A program made the translations under genes and the position numbers. Shown here piece after piece: positions 1 to 8,315 of a DNA stretch of 64,000 nt. Source of the DNA: OLB7 sp966250335 (GTDB taxonomy: Bacteria > Bacteroidota > Ignavibacteria > OLB7); assembly GCA_966250335.1 (NCBI GenBank), contig CBINGZ010000025.1:13801-77800 (forward strand), given 5' to 3'. Numbering within the stretch: position 1 is the first letter of the stretch; each line of letters opens with the position of its first letter. The notes below the pieces were generated by a model. That model was not told the origin of the DNA and made no database searches. It saw only the letters and a list, made by a program, of their open reading frames with translations.

Positions 1-677
1 CCGTGGCTGGGAGCCTCGCTCAGACGGACGTTCCGGGTGATCAGCGTGGTGAAGACCTTGTCGCCGAAATATCGACGCACCTCGCTGGAGACCTGGTTGG
101 AGAGCCGCAGACGGCTGTCGTACATCGTCAGCAGGACTCCTTCGATATCGAGCTGCTGGTTGAGATGCTTCTTGACGATCGAGATCGTGTTGAGAAGCTG
201 GCCGAGCCCTTCCAGCGCGTAGTATTCACACTGGACGGGGATCAGGACCGAGTCGGCGGCCGTGAGCGCGTTCAGCGTCAGCAGGCCGAGCGACGGCGGA
301 CAGTCGATGACCACGTAGGTGTATTTCCGTCGGATCGCCTCCAGAGCGCGGAGCAGCACCTTCTCCCGGTGGACGACCTCGATCATCTCGATCTCGGCTC
401 CCACCAGGTTGATATGCGACGGGATGACCTCCAGAAACGCCAGATCGGTCTTCATCGTCGCCTCGGCCGGCGGGATGCCGTCGACCATCACCTCGTAGAT
501 CGTCTTGGTAAGCTTCTGCGGATTGATGCCGAGACCGCTCGACGCGTTCGCCTGCGGGTCGATGTCGATAAGAAGGGTGGGCTGTTCGGCGGCGGCCAGC
601 GACGCGGCCAGGTTCACCGCCGTCGTGGTCTTCCCCACGCCCCCTTTCTGATTTGCTACCGCGATTACTTTTCCCAT
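1..677 (-). CDS. parA: ParA/Soj chromosome-partitioning ATPase (3' part outside window)
   Basis: Reading the minus strand from an ATG at 677 gives a protein that begins MGKVIAVANQKGGVGKTTTA, the deviant Walker A motif of ParA/Soj ATPases, in which the first lysine of KGGVGKT is the signature residue. It continues with the motif around LLIDIDPQANAS and the Walker B-like VVIDCPPSLG. About 225 codons are visible and the gene runs off the left edge. These ATPases bind DNA as ATP dimers and work with ParB to segregate origins; parB usually lies directly downstream, which here would be outside the window. The start is unambiguous because the P-loop begins at residue 10. Confidence 0.95.
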   Translation of the reverse strand, partial: MGKVIAVANQKGGVGKTTTAVNLAASLAAAEQPTLLIDIDPQANASSGLGINPQKLTKTIYEVMVDGIPPAEATMKTDLAFLEVIPSHINLVGAEIEMIEVVHREKVLLRALEAIRRKYTYVVIDCPPSLGLLTLNALTAADSVLIPVQCEYYALEGLGQLLNTISIVKKHLNQQLDIEGVLLTMYDSRLRLSNQVSSEVRRYFGDKVFTTLITRNVRLSEAPSH

Positions 678-740
678 AGATCTGTACCGTCTACACCGAG
701 AGGGGTGAACGGAAAATGTGATATGGCGACCGCCACGACA

Positions 741-1337
741 TCAGGAGAACCCGTTCGGCCGGCCGGCCGGCGCGTCGGGCGAATGAAGCCGATACCAGTA
801 GAAGGCGGCGACCACCAGGGCATGGTCGATCTCCCCGGTCGTCACCAGTTCCTCCATGTTTGCCAGAGGGCAGAACGCCACTTCGATCTCTTCGTTCTCA
901 TCCAGGCTCATGTCGCCGCGGGTGAGACCGGTCGCCAGGACCGTGTAGGTATAGTTGTCGAAGAGGGCGGGATTGGAGCGTACCCTGCCGATCTCGATCG
1001 CCCGGCCGCAACGATACCCGGTCTCTTCCAGCAGCTCCCGTTGAGCCGCCTCCACCGGGGATTCCCCCGGATCGACGATCCCGCCGGGGATCTCCAGTGT
1101 GACTTCCCCGGAGCCGTGCCGGAACTGCCTGACCAGGACGATCTCGTCGCTCTCGGTGATCGCGATCACGTTCACCCAGTCGTGCGAGCTGATTCTGTAG
1201 AACTCCCCGGTCGCGTCGGTCTGCCGGCTTCTCCGTCTGATTTTCTCTACCGTGAAGATACGGTATTCATGGGCGTTCTCCCGCGCCAGGGTCTCCCACG
1301 TACCCGGCGCCTCTCCCGCATCTTCACCGATCTTCAT
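741..1337 (-). CDS. Nudix hydrolase, ADP-ribose pyrophosphatase type
   Basis: A 198-residue protein with a complete Nudix box, from GGIVDPGES through RELLEETGY (GX5EX7REUXEEXGU). These residues bind Mg2+ and cleave nucleoside diphosphates linked to another group. The size and the strand before the box (VNVIAITESDEIVLVRQFRHG) fit the ADP-ribose/NDP-sugar pyrophosphatase group (NudF-like), which removes free ADP-ribose. The exact substrate is inferred. Its ATG overlaps the stop codon of the upstream CopD-like gene by 4 bp (ATGA), so the two are probably co-translated. Confidence 0.88.
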   Translation of the reverse strand: MKIGEDAGEAPGTWETLARENAHEYRIFTVEKIRRRSRQTDATGEFYRISSHDWVNVIAITESDEIVLVRQFRHGSGEVTLEIPGGIVDPGESPVEAAQRELLEETGYRCGRAIEIGRVRSNPALFDNYTYTVLATGLTRGDMSLDENEEIEVAFCPLANMEELVTTGEIDHALVVAAFYWYRLHSPDAPAGRPNGFS

Positions 1338-1849
1338 AGAAGTGCAATCAGAATGATAATGGCAAATGCCAGATAGACATTAAGCCGCCGGAGCGACACG
1401 ATGCGCCACTCGACGATCTGACGTGGGGAGAGATCCTCATCCCCTTCAAGCTCCTCCCGTGCGCTCTCCAGCTCGCGATAGGAAAGACCGAGCAGGTAAT
1501 TGACGAACGCGATCGGAAGGAAGAGAACGATCTTCAGATGCATCACCCAGTCGTAGGCGCTTTCGAACCGGAACCAGGTGAAATGGACGGAGTACATCGC
1601 CATCATGATCCCGCCGATCAGGAGCGCCCCGAGCCCCATCCAGTGGAACCCTATCAGGCGGCGCTCCAAGAGCCCGACGATCCTGGCGACGTTCGGATCG
1701 GGGTGCTCCCTGGCCGCGAAGTAGTTCAGAATCGGCGTGGCGACCCCCGCCATGAAGAGGACGCCTCCGATCCAGATGATCCCGCCGAAGACATGCGCCA
1801 GCTTGGCGGAGTACCCTCCCAGGCCGTAGAAGAAGCTTGAATCGTCCAT
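1334..1849 (-). CDS. CopD-like integral membrane protein, four to five TM segments
   Basis: A 171-residue hydrophobic protein. Membrane segments are visible near residues 15-40 (LAHVFGGIIWIGGVLFMAGV), 68-90, 100-125 and at the C-terminus (YLAFAIIILIALL). The His residue in the first segment and the overall layout resemble the CopD domain family of copper-resistance or haem-related membrane proteins. The assignment is by layout only. The stop overlaps the start of the Nudix gene by 4 bp, and the upstream UPF0173 hydrolase ends 8 bp before it, so all three likely form one minus-strand operon. Confidence 0.75.
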   Translation of the reverse strand: MDDSSFFYGLGGYSAKLAHVFGGIIWIGGVLFMAGVATPILNYFAAREHPDPNVARIVGLLERRLIGFHWMGLGALLIGGIMMAMYSVHFTWFRFESAYDWVMHLKIVLFLPIAFVNYLLGLSYRELESAREELEGDEDLSPRQIVEWRIVSLRRLNVYLAFAIIILIALL

Positions 1850-1857
1850 CGCGGCGG

Positions 1858-2559
1858 CTACCCTTCCGACCGGAGTGTGTAGGTCTCCCCCGGCTCCAGG
1901 ATATGTCCGGTGAACCCGTTTTCCTCCAGTCTCCTCCTGAACTCTTCGGCATCGGCCTCGATAGGAGGGAACGTATCGTAATGCATCGGGATCGTCACGG
2001 CGGGGTTCAGGAACCGGACCGCATGAACCGCGTCGTCGACCCCCATCGTGAAATTGTCGCCGATCGGCAGCAACGCAAGATCGATCGGATGGAGTTCCCC
2101 GATCAGTTTCATATCCATGAAGAGCGCGGTGTCTCCTGCATGATAGATCGTCCTGCCGTCGATCATCAGCAGCACCCCCATCGCCGCCCCCATGCAGTAG
2201 CCGTCGGGACCGCCGGTGCCGTGGTGCGCGATGGTGAACTTCAGCCTGCCGAACTCGAAGGTCCGGCTCCCCCCGACCGACATCCCCCAGCTGTTGGTCA
2301 CCCCCTTGGTCTCAAGGTACTCGGAGACTTCGAACCCGCAGATCACCTGCGCCCCCGACCGCTTCGCGATCTCGACGGTATCCCCGAGATGATCGCCGTG
2401 ACCATGGGTAAGAATGACATGCGTCGGATGAAGATCATCGACCCCGACGGCCGCCAGAGGGTTTCCGGTAATGAAGGGATCGATCAGGAGCGTGTGCTCC
2501 CCATGGCGCACCTGCCAGGCGGAGTGGCCCAGAAACCTGAGCGAGATCTCATTCGACAT
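1858..2559 (-). CDS. UPF0173 metal-dependent hydrolase (metallo-beta-lactamase fold)
   Basis: A 233-residue protein with the zinc-binding motif THGHGDHLGD (HxHxDH), a later AHHGTGG histidine, the HAGDTALF aspartate region and a C-terminal PMHYDTFP histidine. This set is typical of the UPF0173/YtkL family of metallo-beta-lactamase-fold hydrolases, whose physiological substrate is not established. The length matches the family. It is the first gene of the three-gene minus-strand cluster ending at 741 and is divergent from the GT9 gene. Confidence 0.9.
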   Translation of the reverse strand: MSNEISLRFLGHSAWQVRHGEHTLLIDPFITGNPLAAVGVDDLHPTHVILTHGHGDHLGDTVEIAKRSGAQVICGFEVSEYLETKGVTNSWGMSVGGSRTFEFGRLKFTIAHHGTGGPDGYCMGAAMGVLLMIDGRTIYHAGDTALFMDMKLIGELHPIDLALLPIGDNFTMGVDDAVHAVRFLNPAVTIPMHYDTFPPIEADAEEFRRRLEENGFTGHILEPGETYTLRSEG

Positions 2560-2772
2560 GAACGTATCCGAGGGGAGGACGAAATCGGTTGAGCGATACC
2601 ATGGTACATACGGCCCGAAAGGGACCCGGACAGGTCTTCGCGTAACACGCGAGCCTGCTCAAGATAGCCCAATCGGCTGCCCCGTGCAATCCGTAGTTGC
2701 AATTCGGGACCGAATGTTCGTATGATGACACGCCTTCGGCGTCCCCCGGCCGCCGGAGGGCAGATTGACCGT

Positions 2773-3846
2773 ATGAACCTTGACGCGACACATCATCGCG
2801 GGTCGGGGGGGATACTCCTCTCCGCGACCCGCGCCCTGTTCGGCAGACGGCAGGGGCTTCCTCCGATAGCTCCGGAGGAGCTTCGGCGGGTCCTGCTGAT
2901 CCGGTACGACCGTCTTGGAGACGCGATCATCACCACCCCTCTGCTTCAGACTCTGACCGATCTTGCCCCCCATGTCGAAATCGACGTGCTGGCCGGGGAG
3001 GGAAACCGGGCGATCTTCGAGAAGGACCCGCGCGTGCGGTCGGTGGAGATCTGGAACGGAGCGATGAGCGATCTCCCGTCGCTGATCGGCCGGACCCGCG
3101 CGCGCCGCTACGATATCATCTACCAGCTTATTCTGAACAGAACCACCCTCCCCTCGATCCTGGCGGGCCTCATGGCTCCGCGCGGCCGCACAGTCGGGAA
3201 ACTGGTGGAGGGACACGAGGCGCTCCTGAACCACGCGGCGCCGCTGGAGAGTTCGCTCCACTTCCGCGACAGGACGCTGGCGCTGCTGGCGGGGGGACTC
3301 GCACTGAAGGGGCCGCTCACGGCGCACCGCTATTCGGTTCATCTCCCCGACGATGAGAAAGCTCTCGGGGAAGAGGCGGTCGCGGAGGCCGGACTGCAAC
3401 GCGGAAGGTTCATACTGCTGAACATATCATCGGCAAGCCCGAAGCGGGAGCTGCCGGGGCCCGTGAACATCGAGCTGGCGCGCAGGATGAGATCGACCGG
3501 CTACGACGTGGCGATCGTCGCCGGCCCGGGCCGTGAAGAGCAGGGACGCCGGATCGCCAAAGCCGCCGGGGCCATGCCGCTCCTCTTCCCCACTCTGCAC
3601 GCGATGATCGCCGGAGTCGGCCTCGCCCACATCGTCGTGACACCGGATACGGCATTCGTGCATATCGCCTCGGCGATGGGGGCTCCGGTGGTGGCGCTGT
3701 ATACTCGCGACGGGGATATCGTGGGATGGGGGCCTCGGGATGTTCCGTTTCGCACGGTTCAGGCGACGACGGGGGATTCGCTGGGGGGGATCGGGGTGGA
3801 TGAGATCATGCGGGGGGTGGAGGGGTTGATGGGGGAGATCGAGTAG
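2773..3846 (+). CDS. Glycosyltransferase family 9 (heptosyltransferase-like)
   Basis: A GT9 protein of about 357 residues. The N-terminal signature VLLIRYDRLGDAIITTPLL and the C-terminal VTPDTAFVHIASAMGAPVVA are the nucleotide-sugar binding signatures of ADP-heptose:LPS heptosyltransferases (WaaC/WaaF). It probably adds heptose or a related sugar to the LPS core at the inner face of the cytoplasmic membrane; the exact sugar is not certain. The ATG at 2773 is preferred because a GGAGGG lies 12 bases upstream; an in-frame ATG at 2722 would add 17 residues that look unlike the family. It ends with two consecutive TAG codons. Confidence 0.88.
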   Translation: MNLDATHHRGSGGILLSATRALFGRRQGLPPIAPEELRRVLLIRYDRLGDAIITTPLLQTLTDLAPHVEIDVLAGEGNRAIFEKDPRVRSVEIWNGAMSDLPSLIGRTRARRYDIIYQLILNRTTLPSILAGLMAPRGRTVGKLVEGHEALLNHAAPLESSLHFRDRTLALLAGGLALKGPLTAHRYSVHLPDDEKALGEEAVAEAGLQRGRFILLNISSASPKRELPGPVNIELARRMRSTGYDVAIVAGPGREEQGRRIAKAAGAMPLLFPTLHAMIAGVGLAHIVVTPDTAFVHIASAMGAPVVALYTRDGDIVGWGPRDVPFRTVQATTGDSLGGIGVDEIMRGVEGLMGEIE

Positions 3847-3912
3847 TAGGGGTGGGTAAGAGATGCTTCCTTTCCTTATTCGCTGCATGGTGGAGCGAAT
3901 ACAATCTGATTC

Positions 3913-3962
3913 GTATGTTGTCGTTGCTGATATAGCATCGAATATTCACAACGCCAACATAC
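3913..3962. promoter_or_regulatory. Inverted repeat upstream of toxin-antitoxin pair, candidate operator
   Basis: GTATGTTGTCG at 3913-3923 is matched by the reverse complement GTATGTTGGCG at 3952-3962, so the 11-base arms carry one mismatch. The right arm ends 10 bases before the antitoxin ATG at 3973. Antitoxins of this type commonly repress their own promoters through such sites; binding here is inferred. Confidence 0.45.
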
Positions 3963-3972
3963 CCGATATTTT

Positions 3973-4692
3973 ATGAAACGGACGAAGGCCGAGCATCAAA
4001 AGAGTTCGAGCGAGATAGATCCGGCCAGGAATACAGCCGACGCCGCCACGAAGGTTACCGCAGTCGATGAACCGGCAATACCGTATCCCTCAGAGCCACA
4101 ACAGCAGACATTGAGACATGTGGCGAGGAGATATGAATTGCCGAGCATACGACAGACTGCCGCTCTGCGCATGGAAAAGGCCGTCAGGCGTATGCTTGAT
4201 CACGTATCGGACGAAACGGTTCACGACATCCTTGAAGAATCCACCGACGTCGATTCGATCATTCACCTTCTCTCGAATGTCGGAGTTGCCGACGTTGCGG
4301 CCATCAGTCCCCTCGCGGCCGCCTACCTGCGAGGAGCCGAGATGAAACGACAGCTTCTCGAGGAGGCGGGAGGAGCATACTCGACAGGAGAAGTTGCATC
4401 GCTACTGCAGATCTCCGAACAGGCCGTTCACAGCCGCCTTTCACGCCATAAACTGCTTGCCGTATCGATCGGAAACGACCGTCATCGATTCCCTACCTGT
4501 CAGTTCGACCAGAACGGCGTCATCACCGGGATCGACGAGTTCATCGCGGCTTGCAACGTCAGCGATCCATGGATGCAACTGGCGCTCCTGCTCGATCCGC
4601 AACCGGCGCTCGGGGGAATATCGATCCTCAAGGCACTTCGTACCGATCAACACGATACGGCACTCCGCGTTACCCGAAGCTTCGCACAATAA
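3973..4692 (+). CDS. ParS/MbcA/Xre-type antitoxin paired with RES toxin
   Basis: A 239-residue protein. The middle part (about residues 130-180) carries a helix-turn-helix-like segment, AYSTGEVASLLQISEQAVHSR. The C-terminus (DPWMQLALLLDPQPALGGIS, then LKALR and a final helix) matches the toxin-binding domain of antitoxins that partner RES toxins, in which a helical bundle blocks the toxin active site with its C-terminal tail. The N-terminal 100 residues are unlike compact family members and have no assigned function. The next frame starts 8 bases downstream. Codon use is less GC-rich than in flanking genes, which suggests acquisition by transfer. Family assignment rests on the domain layout plus the RES neighbour. 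Confidence 0.75.
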   Translation: MKRTKAEHQKSSSEIDPARNTADAATKVTAVDEPAIPYPSEPQQQTLRHVARRYELPSIRQTAALRMEKAVRRMLDHVSDETVHDILEESTDVDSIIHLLSNVGVADVAAISPLAAAYLRGAEMKRQLLEEAGGAYSTGEVASLLQISEQAVHSRLSRHKLLAVSIGNDRHRFPTCQFDQNGVITGIDEFIAACNVSDPWMQLALLLDPQPALGGISILKALRTDQHDTALRVTRSFAQ

Positions 4693-4700
4693 GCAGGCGT

Positions 4701-5288
4701 ATGATCGACTCGGTCCACATCTCGACCTGCGAACTTCCGATCATCGAGCATACGGTGAAGGAGGAGTGGTAGCGGATTCACAGGACTCATCTCGGAGCGG
4801 TTTTCTTCGGTCCTCCCGATGGGAAGCCGCCCACATCGCGGTTCGATGATCCTCAGGGGGAATTCCGTGTCTGTTATCTCGGTCTGTCGCGGTTTGCCGT
4901 CGTCGCTGAGACGCTGCTGCATTCATCGCAACGACATTTGCTCGGCAGGGTCGAAGTAGAGAAACGGTCGTTCGCGAGAGTCACTCTTCGAAGGACCGTA
5001 AAGCTCGTCCAGCTTCACGGTCCAGGCCTGCTCAGGCTGAAGCTTACCTCCAATATCGTCGACAACGAAGTCTACGCCGACTGTGGAGCCCTTGCAAGGG
5101 TCCTTTACGAACGATCGGAAATGGTCGATGGTCTGGAGTACCGATGTCGTCACAACAACGGCGAAATCGCTGTCGCACTCTTCGATCGTGCCTCAGATGC
5201 GATCAAGGTCGAATCGACGACCCCGTTCAGGATCGACGACCCTCTGATCATTGAGATCATCAATCGATATAGAATTGGCATATCGTAA
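4701..5288 (+). pseudogene. RES-domain toxin interrupted by one in-frame amber codon
   Basis: The frame opened by the ATG at 4701 reads 195 residues of a RES-domain protein, broken only by TAG at 4770-4772 (codon 24). The stop falls inside the motif read as W-stop-RIHRTHLGAVFFGP, where family members usually carry an aromatic residue, so TAT/TAC to TAG is the likely change. After the stop the frame holds the RES signature: SRFDDP arginine, VCYLG tyrosine and the AETLL glutamate, the Arg-Tyr-Glu set that binds NAD+. The later conserved serine is replaced (GLEYRCRH). RES toxins such as Res and MbcT degrade NAD+. A TTG at 4938 could restart translation but would omit all three catalytic residues. 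The toxin is therefore probably dead unless the stop is read through or is a sequence error. Confidence 0.82.
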
Positions 5289-5302
5289 GACGAGACGGGC
5301 AG

Positions 5303-5440
5303 CCGCTTCTCTCCTTTCCTCCTTCAACGAATTCGCCGCAATAACGGCCTCCCGCCGGGGCGGTATGAAAGGGCACACAACTTGCTCCCCTTTGAATTCC
5401 CACTCTGCCTCTCTTCTCACCGCAATAACGGTTCCCGCAA
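5303..5440 (-). repeat. Two degenerate copies of the 3' end of the DUF952 gene
   Basis: Downstream of the DUF952 gene stop (5463), the minus strand repeats the gene's last 60-70 bases twice in decayed form. One copy lies at about 5384-5432 (CCGTTATTGCGGTGAG then GTGGGAATTCAAAGGGGAG) and the other at about 5303-5348 (CCGTTATTGCGGCGAATTCG then GAGAGAAG). In the gene the matching bases are CCGTTATCGCGGTGGAG and GTGGAGATTTGAGGGGGAG. No functional frame is present. Repeated recombination or slippage at the gene end is the likely origin. Confidence 0.6.
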
Positions 5441-5462
5441 TCGAGCAGCATGAGAGAGCAAC

Positions 5463-5798
5463 TCACTCCCCCTCAAATCTCCACTTCTCTCCCCCCTCCC
5501 TCTTCAACAACTCCACCGCGATAACGGACTCCGTGTTGATGGGGCCGTAGATGTGGGGGAATGAATCGTTGTCGGCAGGCTCGTAGAGGAGGTTGCCGGT
5601 GAGAAGCTCCGGGTCGATCTTCAGGAGGATCACTTCCTCGCGATCGGTGTAGAACTTGTTGAGCGATCGCTCCACCTGCCGCGCAAGCGAACAGTGGATG
5701 AATCCCTCGGTGTCGAGCGACGGAGCCGTGTAGCTTCCCGCCTCGGTTGCCGCGCTCCAGGCGTCACGGCTCGTGATGTGATAGATCGGTTCGGTCAT
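5463..5798 (-). CDS. DUF952 family protein
   Basis: A 111-residue protein starting MTEPIYHITSRDAWSAA, with DTEGFIHCSLARQV and DSFPHIYGPINTESVIAV. These are the hallmarks of the DUF952 family, including the conserved GFIHCS motif and the HIYGP motif near the C-terminus. The family is related in fold to ADP-ribosyltransferase-like enzymes, but the function of its members is unknown. It ends at 5463 next to two decayed copies of its own 3' end. Confidence 0.88.
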   Translation of the reverse strand: MTEPIYHITSRDAWSAATEAGSYTAPSLDTEGFIHCSLARQVERSLNKFYTDREEVILLKIDPELLTGNLLYEPADNDSFPHIYGPINTESVIAVELLKREGGEKWRFEGE

Positions 5799-5912
5799 CG
5801 TGTTCTGATCGATTCGTCCCGGAAAAATCGTTTCGATCCTCCGGAGGTGTGGATTGTGCCGCCCGATTTACGAAATTCCCCCCACAGCGCAATCCGCAAC
5901 GGACAATCCCTC

Positions 5913-6887
5913 ATGATCGAATATATCGGCCTGACGAAGATATACCGGACCGATCGCGGCGAGACCACGGCTCTGGATGATATATCGCTCCGCGTGGAGA
6001 AGGGAGCCCTCTGCGTCCTCCTCGGCTCCAGCGGCTGCGGCAAGACCACCCTCCTCCGAACCACCAACCGCCTTGTGGAACCGACCTCCGGCACCGTCAT
6101 GATCGACGGACGGGATATCATGCGGGAAGACCCGGTCCCCCTCCGCCGCAGGATCGGCTACGCCATCCAGGGGGTCGGCCTCTTCCCCCATAAGACCGTT
6201 GCCGAGAATGTCGCCGTCACCCTCCGGCTTCAGTCGACCCCGAAGGAGAAGATCGCACCGCGAGTCGATGAGCTGCTGGAGATGATGAACCTCGATCCCG
6301 CGGTCTATGCGGACCGCTACCCGGCGGAGCTCTCAGGCGGCGAGGCGCAACGGGTCGGCGTGGCCCGCGCCCTGGCCGCCGATCCCCCCCTGCTTCTGAT
6401 GGATGAACCGTTCGGCGCGATCGACCCGGTGAACAGGAAGAGGATCGGACGCCAGTTCCGAGATCTCCAGAAACGCCTGGGAACCACCACCCTCTTCGTA
6501 TCGCATGACGTGGGTGAGGCTCTGGCGCTGGCCGACACCCTTGTCCTGATGAGGAACGGCAGGATCGTTCAGGCAGGCGCCCCCTCCGAACTTCTCACCG
6601 CCCCGGTCGACGACTATACGGCACAGTTCTTCGGCGAGGGACGCGAGCTTCTCCTGCTGGAGACCTTCACCGTCGCCGATGCGATGCGGTCCGATATATT
6701 CCCCTCCACGGAGACCGCCTCGATCTCCGCGAACGCCCCTCTTCGGCACGCTCTCGCTCTGCTCCTTGCGCCAGGGGTCGAACTTCTCGGCGTCCTCGAT
6801 GAGAGCGGGAGGCCCGCCGGCTCGATATCTCTCGATTCGATACGCGCGCTCATGGCCGCCGGAAACAGCAGGGAGATCCCCTCATGA
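5913..6887 (+). CDS. opuCA: Osmoprotectant ABC importer, ATP-binding subunit (OpuCA-like)
   Basis: A 324-residue ATPase with Walker A GSSGCGKTT, signature LSGGEAQRVGVARALA and Walker B LLLMDEPFGAIDP. The FGAIDP form is typical of glycine betaine/choline/carnitine importers of the OpuC/OsmV type. The C-terminal 70 residues (from about TVADAMRSD) look like a single CBS-like domain, shorter than the tandem CBS pair of classical OpuCA, where CBS domains sense ionic strength. ATG 5913 is chosen because the ATPase domain (YIGLTKIYR) begins at once. Its stop overlaps the first permease start by 4 bp. Confidence 0.92.
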   Translation: MIEYIGLTKIYRTDRGETTALDDISLRVEKGALCVLLGSSGCGKTTLLRTTNRLVEPTSGTVMIDGRDIMREDPVPLRRRIGYAIQGVGLFPHKTVAENVAVTLRLQSTPKEKIAPRVDELLEMMNLDPAVYADRYPAELSGGEAQRVGVARALAADPPLLLMDEPFGAIDPVNRKRIGRQFRDLQKRLGTTTLFVSHDVGEALALADTLVLMRNGRIVQAGAPSELLTAPVDDYTAQFFGEGRELLLLETFTVADAMRSDIFPSTETASISANAPLRHALALLLAPGVELLGVLDESGRPAGSISLDSIRALMAAGNSREIPS

Positions 6888-7555
6888 GCCTCGCCGAATT
6901 CCTGCACGAATACGATATGACGCTCCTGCTGGCGATCGGCCGGCACCTGCAGCTCACGGCGACCGCGCTGCTGATCGCGATCGTGATCTCCCTCCCGCTC
7001 GGCGCCTGGATCGCCGGAGGGGAACGGAGGGCATCGATCGTCCTCGCCGCCGTGGGAGCGGTGCAGACCATCCCGAGCATCGCACTCTTCGGTCTCATGA
7101 TCCCGATCCTTTCCCTGGTGAATCGCGGGATCGGCGCGGTCCCGGCGACCGTGGCGCTCGTCCTCTATTCGCTGCTGCCGATCGTGCGGAACACCTACAT
7201 CGCCCTGCGATCGGTCCCCGAGGCGACCGTGGACGCTGCGCGCGGGATGGGGATGAGCGAACGGCAGATCCTCCTCCGGATCTCCCTCCCGTTGTCGATC
7301 GGCGGCATCGTCGCCGGGGTGAGGACCGCGGCCACCATGAGTATCGGCGTCGCCGCGATCGCCGCATATATCGGAGCGGGAGGTCTGGGCCTGGTGATCG
7401 AGCGGGGGATCGAGACGAACTGGGGGATGATGACGCTGGCGGGGGGAGTCGGAGTGGCGCTCCTGGCCCTGGTCGTGGAGATCGGCCTGGAAATCGTCGA
7501 GAAAGCCGTGACTCCCGTCGGCATGAAGCTCGCATCACGACAGAAGGCTGCCTGA
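6884..7555 (+). CDS. opuCB: Osmoprotectant ABC importer permease (OpuCB-like)
   Basis: A 223-residue integral membrane permease with about six hydrophobic segments. It carries the EAA-type loop that contacts the ATPase, around EATVDAARGMGMSERQILLRI. The motif VQTIPSIALFGLMIPI is characteristic of OpuC/YehW permeases. It overlaps both the ATPase (4 bp) and the second permease (1 bp, TGATG), so translation is coupled across all three genes. Confidence 0.93.
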   Translation: MSLAEFLHEYDMTLLLAIGRHLQLTATALLIAIVISLPLGAWIAGGERRASIVLAAVGAVQTIPSIALFGLMIPILSLVNRGIGAVPATVALVLYSLLPIVRNTYIALRSVPEATVDAARGMGMSERQILLRISLPLSIGGIVAGVRTAATMSIGVAAIAAYIGAGGLGLVIERGIETNWGMMTLAGGVGVALLALVVEIGLEIVEKAVTPVGMKLASRQKAA

Positions 7556-8193
7556 TGGAAGCGTTCTTCTCCTATATCGCCGAGAACGCCGGGGAGATCG
7601 GGGTCCATCTGCTGGAGCATATCGTGCTGACCGCCGGCGCGCTGGCCCTCGCCGCGCCGATCGGGATCGCGGCCGGGCTGGCCCTGACGAGACCGGGAGG
7701 CGAGCGGTTTCGCGTTCCGATATTCTATCTGCTCGGGCTCGGCCAGACGATACCGTCGCTTGCGATCCTGGCGTTCGCCGTGACCGTCATCGGCATAGGC
7801 TGGCTTCCGGCGGCGCTTGCCGTCGCCCTCTACGCGATCCTTCCGATCGCCCGCAACACGGCGGCGGGGATCGCGGCGGTTCCGGCGGTGACGGTCGACG
7901 CGGCGCGCGGGATGGGGATGACCGGCCGGCAGATCCTCACGGGGGTCGAGATTCCTCTGGCGGCGCCGTTCATCATGGCGGGGGTCAGAACCGCGTCGCT
8001 CATCGCCATCTCCGCGGCGACACTGGCCGACCTGATCGGCGCGGGAGGGATGGGACACTATATCTTCAGCGGAATCGCCCTCTTCAGACCGGAAGTGATG
8101 CTGGCCGGGGCGATCCCCGTCACCCTTCTCGCTCTCGGAACCGACCGTCTGCTGGAACTGGGCGAACGGAATATGCGGCGGATGAAACGGTAA
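7555..8193 (+). CDS. opuCD: Osmoprotectant ABC importer permease (OpuCD-like)
   Basis: A 212-residue permease paralogous to the preceding gene. It has GLGQTIPSLAILAFAVTVIG and the EAA loop TVDAARGMGMTGRQILTGVE. The two permeases would form a heterodimeric channel with two ATPases. The ATG at 7555 shares a base with the TGA of the first permease. The binding protein expected next is not adjacent but lies 1.3 kb downstream at 9472. Confidence 0.92.
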   Translation: MEAFFSYIAENAGEIGVHLLEHIVLTAGALALAAPIGIAAGLALTRPGGERFRVPIFYLLGLGQTIPSLAILAFAVTVIGIGWLPAALAVALYAILPIARNTAAGIAAVPAVTVDAARGMGMTGRQILTGVEIPLAAPFIMAGVRTASLIAISAATLADLIGAGGMGHYIFSGIALFRPEVMLAGAIPVTLLALGTDRLLELGERNMRRMKR

Positions 8194-8315
8194 CGCCCCC
8201 GCGAACGTTCCTCCAGATAGACCTCCCCGCGGACCCGACCCCGACATGCCGTGCGACAATGCCGCGGAAGATCGGTCTCTATTTCCGTCAATATTCCTTT
8301 CCCAATCGATCGCTC

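Noticed and set aside
3..1376. 457-codon plus-strand frame at the left end
   Set aside because: It runs antisense to parA and the Nudix gene, both with diagnostic motifs.
4770..4772. Amber reassignment (pyrrolysine or suppressor) at the stop in the RES frame
   Set aside because: TAG ends other genes in the window, for example the GT9 gene, and no suppressor tRNA or pylS-like gene was seen here.
5193..5420. Short minus-strand frame resembling the DUF952 C-terminus
   Set aside because: It is a frame through the decayed gene-end repeats and overlaps the RES frame; it lacks a full domain.
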